From NCBI RefSeq assembly GCF_025905425.1, contig NZ_CP109603.1, positions 4,418,501 to 4,482,500 of the forward strand: 64,000 bases of DNA, given 5' to 3'. Below the pieces are notes generated by a model. The model made no database searches. It had not been told where the DNA came from and saw only the letters and a program-made list of their open reading frames with translations. Source of the stretch: Pseudomonas putida. GTDB lineage: Bacteria > Pseudomonadota > Gammaproteobacteria > Pseudomonadales > Pseudomonadaceae. The translations under genes were made by a program, and so were the position numbers. Positions 1-8,093 of the stretch are shown piece by piece. Numbering within the stretch: position 1 is the stretch's first letter; each line of letters starts with the position of its first letter.

Positions 1-118
1 CGTGCGACCCACTATGCAGAGCCTGCATAGAGAGATCCGCACAGACGGATCCGCGGTTTGACAAGACCTATGACACGCACACCTTACCCGGGGCGGGAAG
101 GCTGTACGTGTCATAGCC
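1..118 (+). promoter_or_regulatory. Probable 3' part of a yybP-ykoY (Mn2+) riboswitch plus expression-platform hairpin
   Basis: The leader of the GDT1-family gene begins with two tight hairpins (arms CTATGCAG/CTGCATAG at 12-30 and GATCCG/CGGATC at about 35-52). These are followed by CAAGACCTATG at 62-72, resembling the 3' closing strand of the yybP-ykoY aptamer (consensus recalled as CAAGACCUUUG). The same CTATG can instead pair in a longer hairpin, CTATGACACG/CGTGTCATAG (69-118), which gives a plausible switch between two folds. The diagnostic 5' GGGGAGUAGC loop would lie before base 1, so it cannot be checked. yybP-ykoY RNAs commonly precede GDT1/UPF0016 and MntP genes. The family assignment is inference; the hairpins are directly visible. 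Confidence 0.5.
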
Positions 119-146
119 GTGTCGACCCGCCCCCGTAGGAAACCTG

Positions 147-731
147 ATGCTGGAATCTCTGCTGGTCCCCACCGCCATCGTTGCCCTCGCCGAAATCGGT
201 GACAAGACGCAACTGCTCGCGCTCATTCTCGCTGCCCGCTTTCGCAAGCCGTGGCCGATCATCGCCGGTATTATCGCCGCTACCCTGGCCAACCATGCTG
301 CGGCTGGCGCCGTAGGTGCGTGGGTCGGCGGGTTCTTCAGCGACTCGGCGCTGCACTGGATCCTGGCCGCCAGCTTCACCGCCACGGCACTGTGGACGCT
401 GGTGCCGGACAAGATGGATGACGATGAAAACCCTGCGCGCCGCTTCGGCCCGTTCCTCACCACGCTGATTGCGTTCTTCCTGGCTGAGATCGGCGACAAG
501 ACCCAGGTGGCAACGGTGATGCTCGCAGCACAGTACCCGCACCTGATCATGGTCATCATTGGCACCACCCTGGGCATGCTGATTGCCAACGTGCCGGTGG
601 TACTGGCGGGTAACTTTGCGGCGGACAAGCTGCCGTTGACACTGATTCGTCGACTGGCGGCTACCGCGTTTGCCGTGCTGGCGGTGGTGGCCGTGTATTC
701 GGCGATGAAGGCCAGTGGCTGGGTGGGCTAA
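147..731 (+). CDS. TMEM165/GDT1 (UPF0016) family cation transporter
   Basis: This 194-residue inner-membrane protein contains two copies of the family signature E-x-G-D-K-T, at residues 16-21 and 114-119. It has about six hydrophobic segments in two three-helix halves with a charged central loop (DKMDDDENPARR, about 88-99). Members export Mn2+ or Ca2+ in exchange for protons, with the two signature motifs forming the ion site. The start has AGGAAA seven bases upstream. The probable Mn2+ riboswitch in front favours a manganese-export role. Length is normal for bacterial members and both motifs are intact. The substrate is inferred. Confidence 0.88.
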   Translation: MLESLLVPTAIVALAEIGDKTQLLALILAARFRKPWPIIAGIIAATLANHAAAGAVGAWVGGFFSDSALHWILAASFTATALWTLVPDKMDDDENPARRFGPFLTTLIAFFLAEIGDKTQVATVMLAAQYPHLIMVIIGTTLGMLIANVPVVLAGNFAADKLPLTLIRRLAATAFAVLAVVAVYSAMKASGWVG

Positions 732-754
732 CGGAAAGCTGGGGGCGCGTTGCG

Positions 755-829
755 CCCCTTTCGCGGCGCAAGGCCGCTCCCACAAGCCGGTCGCTGCACC
801 CGTGGGAGCGGCCTTGCGCCGCGAAAGGG
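755..829. repeat. REP pair (head-to-head inverted repeat)
   Basis: Two REP units with near-perfect complementary arms (758-784 and 802-828; core GGCGCAAGGCCGCTCCCAC) are separated by 17 bases. They lie between two convergent genes, where the folded pair could act as a bidirectional transcription block. This copy has the variant GGCGCAAGGCC where most others in the window have GGGCAAGCCC, and both arms carry the variant. Confidence 0.9.
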
Positions 830-855
830 CCGCAAAGCGGCCCCCATGTCAGTGA

Positions 856-1671
856 TTACTTCTTGGCAGCCTGATACAGCGGCATCACCTTCGGAATGGC
901 TGCCTGCAACGAGGCAATGCGGCTCTCGGACGCCGGGTGAGTGCTCATGAACTCAGGCGGTGCGCCTTCGGAAGCCTTGCTCATCTTGTTCCACAAGGTG
1001 ATTGCGGCATTCGGGTCGTAACCGGCACGTGCCGACAGCTCCAGGCCGATCAGGTCCGCCTCGTTCTCGTTGGAACGGCTGTTGGGCAGGGTCATGGCGT
1101 AGTTCACCACGGTGTCGGCCATGGCCATGCTGCCCTGGCCCAGGCCGAAGATAGCGCCGGCGCCCTGGCGGGCCATTTCCACGCCATAGGCCTTGGACAT
1201 CGCTTCGCGGCTGTGCTCACGCAAGGCGTGGGCAATTTCATGGCCGACCACGGCTGCGATCTCGGCATCGGTCAGTTTGAGCTGGTCGATCAGGCCGGTA
1301 TAAACGATGATCTTGCCACCGGGGCCGCAGTTGGCGTTGAGCTCATCGCTCTTGATCACGTTGACCTCCCAGTTCCACTGGGCGGCATCCGGGCGAAACT
1401 TCGGCGCCTGGGCGATCAGCCGGTCGGCGATGACCTGCACGCGCTTGGCGTCGGCGCTGGACTTGTCCAGCACGCCTTTGTTCGACGCCTCACCGAGGGT
1501 CTGCTGGTAGGACTGGGCGTACATCTGGTTGACCTCATCGGTCGAGAGCATGCTGAACATGTACTGCTTGCGCTCGACACCGACGGCACCGCCGCTGGTG
1601 GTATTCACCGCCTGGCAGCCTGCCAGCAGGATACCGGCACTCAACATACTGACAACAAATGACTTACGCAT
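856..1671 (-). CDS. M48-family zinc metalloprotease, lipoprotein (LoiP/YggG-like)
   Basis: This 271-residue predicted lipoprotein has an N-terminal signal ending in the lipobox LLAG-C19. The zinc protease motif HEIAH spans 144-148, and a downstream E204-A-D206 inside NENEAD supplies the usual third ligand. The CGPGGKIIVYTGL segment before the active site is typical of the M48 family. Such proteins sit at the outer membrane facing the periplasm and take part in envelope protein quality control. It is a single-gene unit transcribed towards the REP pair and convergent with the GDT1 gene. Whether it is LoiP, YcaL or another M48 lipoprotein cannot be decided from motifs. Confidence 0.88.
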   Translation of the reverse strand: MRKSFVVSMLSAGILLAGCQAVNTTSGGAVGVERKQYMFSMLSTDEVNQMYAQSYQQTLGEASNKGVLDKSSADAKRVQVIADRLIAQAPKFRPDAAQWNWEVNVIKSDELNANCGPGGKIIVYTGLIDQLKLTDAEIAAVVGHEIAHALREHSREAMSKAYGVEMARQGAGAIFGLGQGSMAMADTVVNYAMTLPNSRSNENEADLIGLELSARAGYDPNAAITLWNKMSKASEGAPPEFMSTHPASESRIASLQAAIPKVMPLYQAAKK

Positions 1672-1768
1672 GAAAACACTCCCTTTTACATGCGGCGTAT
1701 CCTAGGCCTAGTCGCCAGGACCCGCCATAGCCGCAGGGAAGAATTTTACCGACGGTGCAACCGCGCAA

Positions 1769-2389
1769 TCAGGCCGGCGTCAGGCACTCCGGTGCATCCA
1801 GTTTCGGGTCATTGACGAAATTGGCCAATGCCCGCTCACGCAGCGCCGCCGGGGGGCTGGCCAGCAGCTCATGCAAACGTGTCATCGGCGTATCAGGGTC
1901 CAGCCACGCCGCCTGCCCCGCCTCGTCCAGAATCAACGGCCGGCGCTGGTTCATGGCCGCCTGGGTTACCACCGCGCAGCTCAACCAGACCTGGTCCTGT
2001 ACCGGGTAGGCCTCCCACACCGCCGCAAAATACAGCGAAGAACCCTCCCCCGGCGTCAGCCAGTAGGGGCGTTTGCGCACTGTGCCGCGCCATTCGTAAA
2101 AGCCGTTGGCCGGCATCAGGCAGCGGCGCTGGCGAAAGGCTTCGCGGAACATCGGTTGCTCGGCGAGGGTTTCGGCACGGGCATGGGCAGGCGTACGGGA
2201 AAGGTCGGTGAGCCAGGCCGGGGTCAACCCCCAACGGGCCTTGGCCAGTTGCTGCTGGCCGTCGATCTGACGCTGAATCAGCACCGAGGCACCGGGCGAG
2301 ATATTCCATTGAGCCGGCTGGCCAACCGGAAAGCCCGGCAGACTGGCAAGGGCCTGGGGCCAGCGAAACAGGGCGTAACGTCCACACAT
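1769..2389 (-). CDS. SOS response-associated peptidase, YedK/HMCES family
   Basis: The protein (206 aa) begins MCGRYALF, which places Cys2 as the catalytic nucleophile after Met removal. This is the hallmark of the YedK/HMCES (SRAP) family, which forms a thiazolidine crosslink with abasic sites in single-stranded DNA. Other family blocks are visible: ARAETL at about 88-93, then CLMPANGFYEWRG containing the conserved Asn and Glu, and a C-terminal VVTQAA. The usual His before the C-terminal block is less clear here. Two small genes lie just upstream on the same strand, 16 bases away. Confidence 0.9.
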   Translation of the reverse strand: MCGRYALFRWPQALASLPGFPVGQPAQWNISPGASVLIQRQIDGQQQLAKARWGLTPAWLTDLSRTPAHARAETLAEQPMFREAFRQRRCLMPANGFYEWRGTVRKRPYWLTPGEGSSLYFAAVWEAYPVQDQVWLSCAVVTQAAMNQRRPLILDEAGQAAWLDPDTPMTRLHELLASPPAALRERALANFVNDPKLDAPECLTPA

Positions 2390-2404
2390 GGGCGAATTCT
2401 GAAC

Positions 2405-2665
2405 CTAGCAGATCAAGGTACCGGGATAACTTTCCGGTTCGTCACCAACCAGTGGCTGGGCGTCATTGTACGCATCGATCAGCTGCCGTGCGTACTCGGC
2501 CTGCTCGTCGGGCACGGCGAGCGCCAGCAAGCCCTGCATCGGCAGCTCACCGGCAGCACCGACCAGGTCACGCCCCACCAGGTGCACCGAAACCCCTTCG
2601 CTGACGAGCATGCCCATCAGCATTTCAGCCTCCAGCAGACTCTCCGGTTCGTAGATCCGCTGCAT
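2405..2665 (-). CDS. DUF2007-domain small protein (putative signal-transducing protein)
   Basis: This 86-residue protein matches the DUF2007 pattern: MQRIYEPESLLEAEMLMGMLVSEG at the N-terminus (helix of a ferredoxin-like fold), then the G-E-L-P block and a V-P-D-E-Q-A-E-Y-A-R-Q-L-I segment. Its ATG overlaps the stop of the upstream CPxCG gene (ATGA), so the two are translationally coupled. The family is often tied to PII-like signalling on structural grounds, but no function is established. Confidence 0.8.
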   Translation of the reverse strand: MQRIYEPESLLEAEMLMGMLVSEGVSVHLVGRDLVGAAGELPMQGLLALAVPDEQAEYARQLIDAYNDAQPLVGDEPESYPGTLIC

Positions 2666-2850
2666 CAGGCATCGTCCTCGCGTCTGACCTCAAGCATCCA
2701 TTCGTCACCGTGCACCTGCAAAATGAACACCACAGGCTGGCAACAGACCTGGCAATCCTCGGTGTAGACCTGGTCGCCACCGGAAATATCGACAGTGGTT
2801 TCCACGCGTTCGCCACAATAAGGGCAATCATAGAAGTCGGTTTCCAGCAT
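2665..2850 (-). CDS. CPxCG motif-containing cysteine-rich small protein
   Basis: A 61-residue protein with two cysteine pairs, D-C-P-Y-C-G-E near residue 9 and C-Q-V-C-C-Q-P at about 33-39, which predicts one zinc site. It matches the small CPxCG cysteine-rich family common in gamma-proteobacteria, whose function is unknown. It is the first gene of a two-gene unit, overlapping DUF2007 by four bases. It is divergent from the acyltransferase gene, leaving about 120 bases for both promoters. Confidence 0.8.
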   Translation of the reverse strand: MLETDFYDCPYCGERVETTVDISGGDQVYTEDCQVCCQPVVFILQVHGDEWMLEVRREDDA

Positions 2851-2972
2851 CGCGGCCTCCGCAGTGACTTATGCGTATAATTGCCGGTCTGATTACAGGG
2901 CCTGTGCGTGTTCGAGCCGTTTTTCGAACCCCGCCCCTACCTTACTACCCTAGCCGTTTCCAACAAGAGAGC

Positions 2973-4142
2973 ATGATGGGCGAATTCGATGCCATCCGAC
3001 CGTACGACGACGCTGAGGTCCCTGCCGTGCTGGCACGCCTGCTCAGCGACCCGGCATTCCTCGATATCCTCACCCACTTCCGCTTCCCGCGTGCGGCCGG
3101 CCCCCTCGGATGGCTGCTCAAGCCGCTGATCGCCCGTCGCCTGCGCAAGGAATTCGCCGGCGTCACCTGCGTTTCGACCTTGCAGGACAAAGTCGAGTAC
3201 TACGTCGATCAAACCATCGAACGCGCCACCGATGGCGTCACCTATTCTGGCGTCGAGCAACTCAAGGCCGGCACCGCGTACCTGTTCCTGGCCAACCACC
3301 GCGACATCGTCATGGACCCGGCCTTCGTCAACTACGCCGTGTACCACGCCGGCCTGCCGACGCCACGCATCGCCATCGGTGACAACCTGCTGCAAAAGCC
3401 CTTCGTCAGCGACATGATGCGCCTGAACAAGAGCTTCATCGTGCACCGCTCGCTCAGCGGTCGTCGCGAAAAGCTGGCGGCCTACCAACTGCTCTCGGCT
3501 TACATCAGCCACTCGATCCGCAACGATGGCACGTCAATCTGGATTGCCCAGGCCGAAGGCCGCGCCAAGGACGGTGACGACCGCACCGATTCGGCGATCC
3601 TCAAGATGTTCCACATGAGCCGCAAGGACGAACCGTTCGGCGCGGTCATCCAGAGCCTGAACCTGACGCCGGTTTCGATCAGCTACGAATACGACCCCTG
3701 CGACCAGGCCAAGGCCCGCGAGCTGTACATCCGCGCCACTACCGGTACCTACAAGAAGGCGCCGGGCGAGGACGACAACAGCATCGCCAAAGGCATCACG
3801 GGCTACAAGGGCCGGGTGCACATCAACTTTGCCCCGCCGGTGACCGAATACTTCGAAGACACCAAGCAGTTGGCAGCAGAAACAGACCGGCAGATCCTCG
3901 GTGGCTACCGGCTGTTCCCGGTGCACTACCTGGCCTACGCGATGTGGGACGAGAAAGATGAGGCTCTGCAAGTGCCGAGCGCCGAGAAGCTGTTCCCAGG
4001 CGAAGAGCTGGCACGGGCCAAGGAAGAATGGCAGCGTCGCCTGGATGCCTGCCCTGAAGAACAACGGCCGTACCTGGTATTGCAGTATGCGACGCCGGTG
4101 CGTAACCAGTACCAGGTCAAGCAGCAGACACCGGTTGCCTGA
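2973..4142 (+). CDS. Putative glycerol/lysophospholipid acyltransferase (PlsC/PlsB-like)
   Basis: This protein of 389 residues contains an acyltransferase-like block, FLANHRDIVMD at about 105-115. It is followed by IGDNLLQKP, a membrane-proximal LNKSFIVHR, and IWIAQAEGR, the equivalent of the family's EGTR block. The His-Asp spacing is H-x5-D rather than the canonical H-x4-D, an oddity to test. I start it at the ATG pair at 2973 after CAAGAGAG. The longer reading to 2871 has a weakly biased N-terminus. It probably transfers acyl groups in phospholipid metabolism at the inner membrane; the substrate is unknown. Confidence 0.65.
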   Translation: MMGEFDAIRPYDDAEVPAVLARLLSDPAFLDILTHFRFPRAAGPLGWLLKPLIARRLRKEFAGVTCVSTLQDKVEYYVDQTIERATDGVTYSGVEQLKAGTAYLFLANHRDIVMDPAFVNYAVYHAGLPTPRIAIGDNLLQKPFVSDMMRLNKSFIVHRSLSGRREKLAAYQLLSAYISHSIRNDGTSIWIAQAEGRAKDGDDRTDSAILKMFHMSRKDEPFGAVIQSLNLTPVSISYEYDPCDQAKARELYIRATTGTYKKAPGEDDNSIAKGITGYKGRVHINFAPPVTEYFEDTKQLAAETDRQILGGYRLFPVHYLAYAMWDEKDEALQVPSAEKLFPGEELARAKEEWQRRLDACPEEQRPYLVLQYATPVRNQYQVKQQTPVA

Positions 4143-4149
4143 TCGATGG

Positions 4150-4168
4150 TGGGGCTGCCTTGCAGCCC
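4150..4168. terminator. GC-rich hairpin between convergent genes
   Basis: GGGGCTG-CCTT-GCAGCCCC forms a tight hairpin eight bases after the acyltransferase stop and just before the end of the convergent small membrane gene. No T-run follows on either strand, so intrinsic termination would be weak. It may act as an mRNA 3' stabiliser. Confidence 0.4.
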
Positions 4169-4175
4169 CAGTGGT

Positions 4176-4436
4176 TCACACCCAGGTGCTGAACCAGGAC
4201 AGCAGCAGTGCCATGGCCAGGCACGAAAAACCGAGGATGTAGAAGTAACGCGGCACCCTCAGGTCAAACGCATCCACCCGCCCTTCATCCACCGCCAGGC
4301 TCTCACGCGTGACCGCCTCGCGCCGCCGCGCGTTGTGCAGCAGCATCCCGCCTGGGCAGGTCATCAGCAATGCCAGCAGATTGATCAGCTTGGTGGGATG
4401 GGCGGCCAGAACCCCCCAGAGCACTTGCAAGGACAT
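4176..4436 (-). CDS. Small inner-membrane protein of unknown function
   Basis: This predicted 86-residue protein has two hydrophobic helices, one at about residues 15-32 (KLINLLALLMTCPGGMLL) and one at the C-terminus (YFYILGFSCLAMALLLSWF). They flank a charged region (RRREAVTRESLAVDEGRVDAF). I use the ATG at 4436, with GAGG seven bases upstream, rather than the GTG one codon earlier. I do not recognise the family. The codon bias and the SD sequence support a real gene. Confidence 0.6.
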   Translation of the reverse strand: MSLQVLWGVLAAHPTKLINLLALLMTCPGGMLLHNARRREAVTRESLAVDEGRVDAFDLRVPRYFYILGFSCLAMALLLSWFSTWV

Positions 4437-4596
4437 CACGCAACCTCGGTTTGAACGTCAGCGAAGGCCGGCATTCTACCCAAGTCCGGCCTGGGCGCCC
4501 GGCCTTGGCGACAAAGTGTCACTTAATTTCATCTGTCATCGGCTCGTCATCAGAACAGGCCACCCTGTCGGCCTTTTCCCGATCCGGAGCTTGTTC

Positions 4597-4803
4597 ATGC
4601 TGCATGCCGAAAACCAGGACCGCCTCTATCTTGTTGCCCAGAGCGACGAACAGCAGGCGTTGATCGATGGTTTTGCCATCAATGTGCAGGACCGTCAGTG
4701 GCTGGTCTACTGCGCACTGGGCGGGCATGCCCACCAGGATTTGCCGGAGGTGGATGTGGCCACCGGCTTCAGCGTGCTGGATTTTCATATCCAGGCGGAC
4801 TGA
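4597..4803 (+). CDS. Small conserved-type cytosolic protein, unknown function
   Basis: A 68-residue acidic protein (MLHAENQDRLYLVAQSDEQ...) with no membrane segment and no recognised motif. GGAG lies seven bases before the ATG and a strong bidirectional terminator starts ten bases after the stop, so the unit looks monocistronic and expressed. Longer upstream readings in this frame lack their own start signal. Confidence 0.6.
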   Translation: MLHAENQDRLYLVAQSDEQQALIDGFAINVQDRQWLVYCALGGHAHQDLPEVDVATGFSVLDFHIQAD

Positions 4804-4813
4804 AGCCGCCAAT

Positions 4814-4852
4814 AAAAAACCCGCTGCCTGACAGCCAGGCAGCGGGTTTTTT
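4814..4852. terminator. Bidirectional rho-independent terminator
   Basis: Inverted repeat AAAAAACCCGCTGCCTG / CAGGCAGCGGGTTTTTT with a short loop and A/T runs on both sides. It serves the small plus-strand gene and the convergent YajG gene. Confidence 0.92.
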
Positions 4853-4867
4853 AGTGCAACTGAACGG

Positions 4868-5452
4868 TTATTGGCCCAGCACCTGCCCGATGGTCGGGTC
4901 TTTGAACAGGCGGGTCAGCGCGTCGCTCAGCACATCGCTGACCAGCTTGGTGTTGGTTTCCTGGTTCGGCGCCATGCCAAAACGCTGATCCAGCGAAGCG
5001 CCGTAACGGCCACTGTAGCGGCGGTTGGCATTGGACACGTCAGCACGGAAGGTGGCGCCGATGGTGGCCTCGGTCACGTACAGGTTGTCTTTGGGCGACT
5101 GGTACTTCAGTTCGGCCAGGGTCACGGTCAGCTGCGGCGCATTGTAGGCGCTAGGCGTCGGGGTGAAACCGAGCAGGCGCACAGCGGCTTCGGCCTGGGC
5201 CTGCAGCTTGGGCAGGACATCATTGCCACTGACACTGATGGTGCTGGTCTCGGGGTACATGCCACCACGCGTGCCCAGGGACTGCGAAGCCCGACCATCA
5301 ACAACCTTGACCACGACCGGCTGACCATGGCCGACAGGTGCGAGCTGGGCGGTGAGCTTGGGTTGCGGGCTGAGTTGTTGCGGGCTGTGGGCACAACCGA
5401 CCAGGCTAAGGCTGGCCACGGCGATCAAACCGAACAACAGACGTTGCAACAT
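4868..5452 (-). CDS. YajG-family lipoprotein
   Basis: This protein of 194 residues carries a lipoprotein signal, MLQRLLFGLIAVASLSLVGC, with the acylated Cys at 20. The body matches YajG: a VVDGRASQSLGTRGG block at about 51-65, repeated beta segments, and a conserved C-terminal VSDVLSDALTRLF. YajG proteins are envelope lipoproteins of unknown function. The start at 5452 has GGAG eight bases upstream. The terminator at 4814-4852 follows. Confidence 0.82.
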   Translation of the reverse strand: MLQRLLFGLIAVASLSLVGCAHSPQQLSPQPKLTAQLAPVGHGQPVVVKVVDGRASQSLGTRGGMYPETSTISVSGNDVLPKLQAQAEAAVRLLGFTPTPSAYNAPQLTVTLAELKYQSPKDNLYVTEATIGATFRADVSNANRRYSGRYGASLDQRFGMAPNQETNTKLVSDVLSDALTRLFKDPTIGQVLGQ

Positions 5453-5596
5453 GCGCGTTTCTCCAGAAAATGCGGCTAAGGCGCACAGTATACCCAGCCT
5501 CATACAGACCAGTCATCGCCAAGGCTGCGCTGTCACAATCGTTTCATGCCCCTGCCGTTATCCTTGGCCCAGCCCTAACACACAGGACTCGCCGCC

Positions 5597-5830
5597 ATGG
5601 CCTCGCTCTGGACCCTGCTCTTCCAACGCCCGCGCCACCTCGCCTACGCCCACCTCGACGCCGAGGGCAGATGCCTGGCGTTCAAGCACTGCAGCCAGCC
5701 GCCAAGCGGCAGTGGCTGGGTTCAGGTCAGTGAAGTGCAGCTCGCCTGGCTGGGCCGCCAATTGCCCGCCAGCGCCCGGGTTTGCACTCGCGCAAACAAC
5801 CGTTGGCAACAACGCAGCCTGCCGGCCTGA
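5597..5830 (+). CDS. Small hypothetical protein
   Basis: A 77-residue basic protein (MASLWTLLFQRPRHLAYAHLD...) with Trp- and Arg-rich composition, no signal peptide and no recognised domain. An AGGACT SD-like element precedes the ATG, and codon third positions are strongly G/C biased. It stands alone between yajG (divergent) and the long region before mqo. Confidence 0.5.
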   Translation: MASLWTLLFQRPRHLAYAHLDAEGRCLAFKHCSQPPSGSGWVQVSEVQLAWLGRQLPASARVCTRANNRWQQRSLPA

Positions 5831-6434
5831 CAAACGCTGCAATAAAAACCACGAATAACGACCTTTCTGCCCGCGACATCGCTATAATCTCCCCCCGATT
5901 ATAAGGACGTCTCCTGATCGGGCCCCGCATTTGCCGCTTGACCCCGGCACCTTCACCGCTTCGCCCACAGAGAGCCTTCCACTCAGGTCTTGCATCGGCT
6001 GTCGTGCCTGCTTTTCCGGCCCTTCGCACTGCATGAACCTGTGGGTTGCCATCGCGCAGTCCCCTTTTGAGGTTCACGTCTCCAAAAGAGCGTGAAAAAA
6101 CGGTTTTTCACAACTTCACGAGAGTGTGGCGAGCAAATGAACAGTCTGGCATGTGCAAAAGCGGCAGATGTGTCCCGAACAGCCCTGAACAGGCGGCAAC
6201 TGAGCTCATCCCGAATGAGTGACTGAGGCCGTTCCATAACGCACGCTCGACACCTTGACCATAAGTCGAATTGCCGCACCTGTGGCAAACGGGGTTCAAT
6301 ACCTGAACCCGAAGACTGATTGGCGGTGTCCGCGGAAGTTGCAAGAACTGCGAAAAGTCGGACATGGCGATCCTGGCAAACCCAGGGATCCTATGCTGTC
6401 AATTAGGTAGCTGTAGATTGTGGAGACGCGTTAA
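5831..6434 (+). promoter_or_regulatory. Long non-coding region upstream of mqo with a strong -10 element
   Basis: About 600 bases without a convincing gene: reading frames here are short and lack SD sequences. A perfect TATAAT sits at 5883-5888, but the hexamer 17 bases upstream (GACCTT) is a poor -35. The 20-base inverted repeat GTGAAAAAACGGTTTTTCAC lies at 6092-6111. SD sequence GGAG precedes the mqo ATG at 6435. If transcription starts near 5895, the region is a leader of about 540 bases for mqo or hosts an independent small RNA. I see no match to a named RNA family. Confidence 0.4.
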
Positions 6435-7940
6435 ATGGCGCAGAACGAATCGGTTGATGTAGTACTGGTAGGCGCGGGCATCATGAGTGCCACCCTGGCC
6501 GTACTGCTGAAGGAGCTCGACCCGACCCTGAAGCTTGAGGTCGTCGAGGCGATGGACTCCGGGGCCGCGGAAAGCTCCAACCCCTGGAACAACGCAGGTA
6601 CCGGCCACGCAGGCCTGTGCGAGCTTAACTACACGCCCCAGGCCGCCGATGGCAGCATCGACATCAAAAAGGCCGTGCACATCAACACCCAGTTCGAGGT
6701 CTCGCGCCAGTTCTGGGCCTACCTGAGCAAGAAGAGCAACTTCGGCTCGGCGCGTGCTTTCATCAACCCTGTCCCGCACCTGAGCTACGTCGAAGGTGAC
6801 AAGGGTGTTTCCTTCCTCAAGAAGCGCTTCGAGCTGCTCAAGCAGCATCACGCCTTCGCCGAGATGGAATACACCGAAGACAAGGCCGTGATGAAGGACT
6901 GGATGCCGCTGATGATGCCGGGCCGCCCGGCCGACCAGCACATCGCCGCCACGCGCGTGGCGAAAGGCACCGACGTCAACTTCGGCGCGCTGACCAACAA
7001 GCTGCTCAAGCTGCTGGGCGACTCGCCGGACACGCAGGTCAAGTACAGCAAGAAAGTCGTCGGCCTGCGCCGCAACGGCAACGGCTGGACCGTGAGCATC
7101 AAGGACGTCAACAGCGGCGGCAGCCGTGAAGTCGACGCTCGCTTCGTGTTCCTGGGCGCTGGCGGCGCGGCCCTGCCACTGCTGCAGGTTTCCGGCATCC
7201 CCGAGAGCAAAGGCTTCGGCGGCTTCCCAGTCAGCGGCCAATGGCTGCGCTGCGACAACCCAGAAATCGTCAAGCTGCACCAGGCCAAGGTCTACAGCCA
7301 GGCCGCAGTCGGCGCGCCACCGATGTCGGTGCCGCACCTGGACACCCGCGTGGTGGACGGCAAGACTTCGCTGCTGTTCGGCCCATACGCAGGCTTTACC
7401 ACCAAGTTCCTCAAGCACGGTTCGTTGATGGACCTGCCGCTGTCGGTACGCATGGGCAACATCGGCCCGATGCTGGCCGTGGCCCGCGACAACATGGACC
7501 TGACCAAGTACCTGGTCAGCGAAGTGATGCAGTCGATGGAGCAACGCCTGGAGGCCCTGCGCCGCTTCTATCCGCAGGCAAAAGCCGAAGACTGGCGCCT
7601 GGAAGTGGCCGGCCAACGCGTGCAGATCATCAAGAAAGACCCGAAAAAAGGCGGCATCCTGCAGTTCGGTACCGAGCTGGTTTCGGCTCAGGACGGCAGC
7701 CTGGCGGCGCTGCTCGGCGCATCGCCAGGCGCTTCGGTGACCGTTTCGATCATGCTTGAACTGATCGAGCGCTGCTTCCCCGAGCAGGCCAAAGGTGCCT
7801 GGGCTGCCAAGCTCAAGGAAATCTTCCCGGCTCGCGAGAAGGTCCTGGCAACCGATGCCGCGCTGTACAACAAGATCAGTGCCGACAACGATGCCGCGTT
7901 GGAGCTGGTGGAAGACAGCCCGGCCAAGCATTACGCCTGA
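6435..7940 (+). CDS. mqo: Malate:quinone oxidoreductase
   Basis: This 501-residue FAD enzyme oxidises malate to oxaloacetate and passes electrons to the quinone pool. It is membrane-associated and bypasses NAD-linked malate dehydrogenase. The FAD-binding [14 protein letters not shown] is at about 9-22, and the family block [21 protein letters not shown] follows at about 47-67. [14 protein letters not shown] is a second nucleotide-binding block, and the C-terminal [14 protein letters not shown] is also typical. Length fits the family. A terminator follows 13 bases after the stop, so the gene is monocistronic behind the long leader. Confidence 0.96.
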   Translation: MAQNESVDVVLVGAGIMSATLAVLLKELDPTLKLEVVEAMDSGAAESSNPWNNAGTGHAGLCELNYTPQAADGSIDIKKAVHINTQFEVSRQFWAYLSKKSNFGSARAFINPVPHLSYVEGDKGVSFLKKRFELLKQHHAFAEMEYTEDKAVMKDWMPLMMPGRPADQHIAATRVAKGTDVNFGALTNKLLKLLGDSPDTQVKYSKKVVGLRRNGNGWTVSIKDVNSGGSREVDARFVFLGAGGAALPLLQVSGIPESKGFGGFPVSGQWLRCDNPEIVKLHQAKVYSQAAVGAPPMSVPHLDTRVVDGKTSLLFGPYAGFTTKFLKHGSLMDLPLSVRMGNIGPMLAVARDNMDLTKYLVSEVMQSMEQRLEALRRFYPQAKAEDWRLEVAGQRVQIIKKDPKKGGILQFGTELVSAQDGSLAALLGASPGASVTVSIMLELIERCFPEQAKGAWAAKLKEIFPAREKVLATDAALYNKISADNDAALELVEDSPAKHYA

Positions 7941-7953
7941 ACCGGCTGAAACG

Positions 7954-7981
7954 AAAAAACGCCCCTCGGGGCGTTTTTTTG
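7954..7981 (+). terminator. Rho-independent terminator of mqo
   Basis: AAAAAACGCCCC-TC-GGGGCGTTTTTTT: a short perfect stem with a T-run, 13 bases after the mqo stop. Confidence 0.93.
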
Positions 7982-7996
7982 TGCCTGCATTTTGGC

Positions 7997-8085
7997 CTGT
8001 ACCGGCCTCTTCGCGAACTGCATCACTTTCAAGGGCGGTGGAGCACCTGTGGGAGCGGGCTTGCCCGCGAAGAGGCCGGTACAGG
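7997..8085. repeat. REP pair with one degraded arm
   Basis: The right unit is complete (8046-8085, core GGGAGCGGGCTTGCCCGCG). The left unit keeps only its outer part, CCTGTACCGGCCTCTTCGCG (7997-8016), matching the right unit's tail exactly, and then diverges into unrelated sequence. It lies between mqo and the convergent PA4642-type gene. Confidence 0.85.
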
Positions 8086-8093
8086 CTTAACAA

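Noticed and set aside
2871..2972. Longer start for the acyltransferase
   Set aside because: The extra 34 residues lack an SD, lie in the divergent promoter space and do not resemble family N-termini.
6092..6111. GTGAAAAAACGGTTTTTCAC hairpin as a terminator
   Set aside because: The stem is A/T-rich with no T-run after it; more likely a binding site or incidental.
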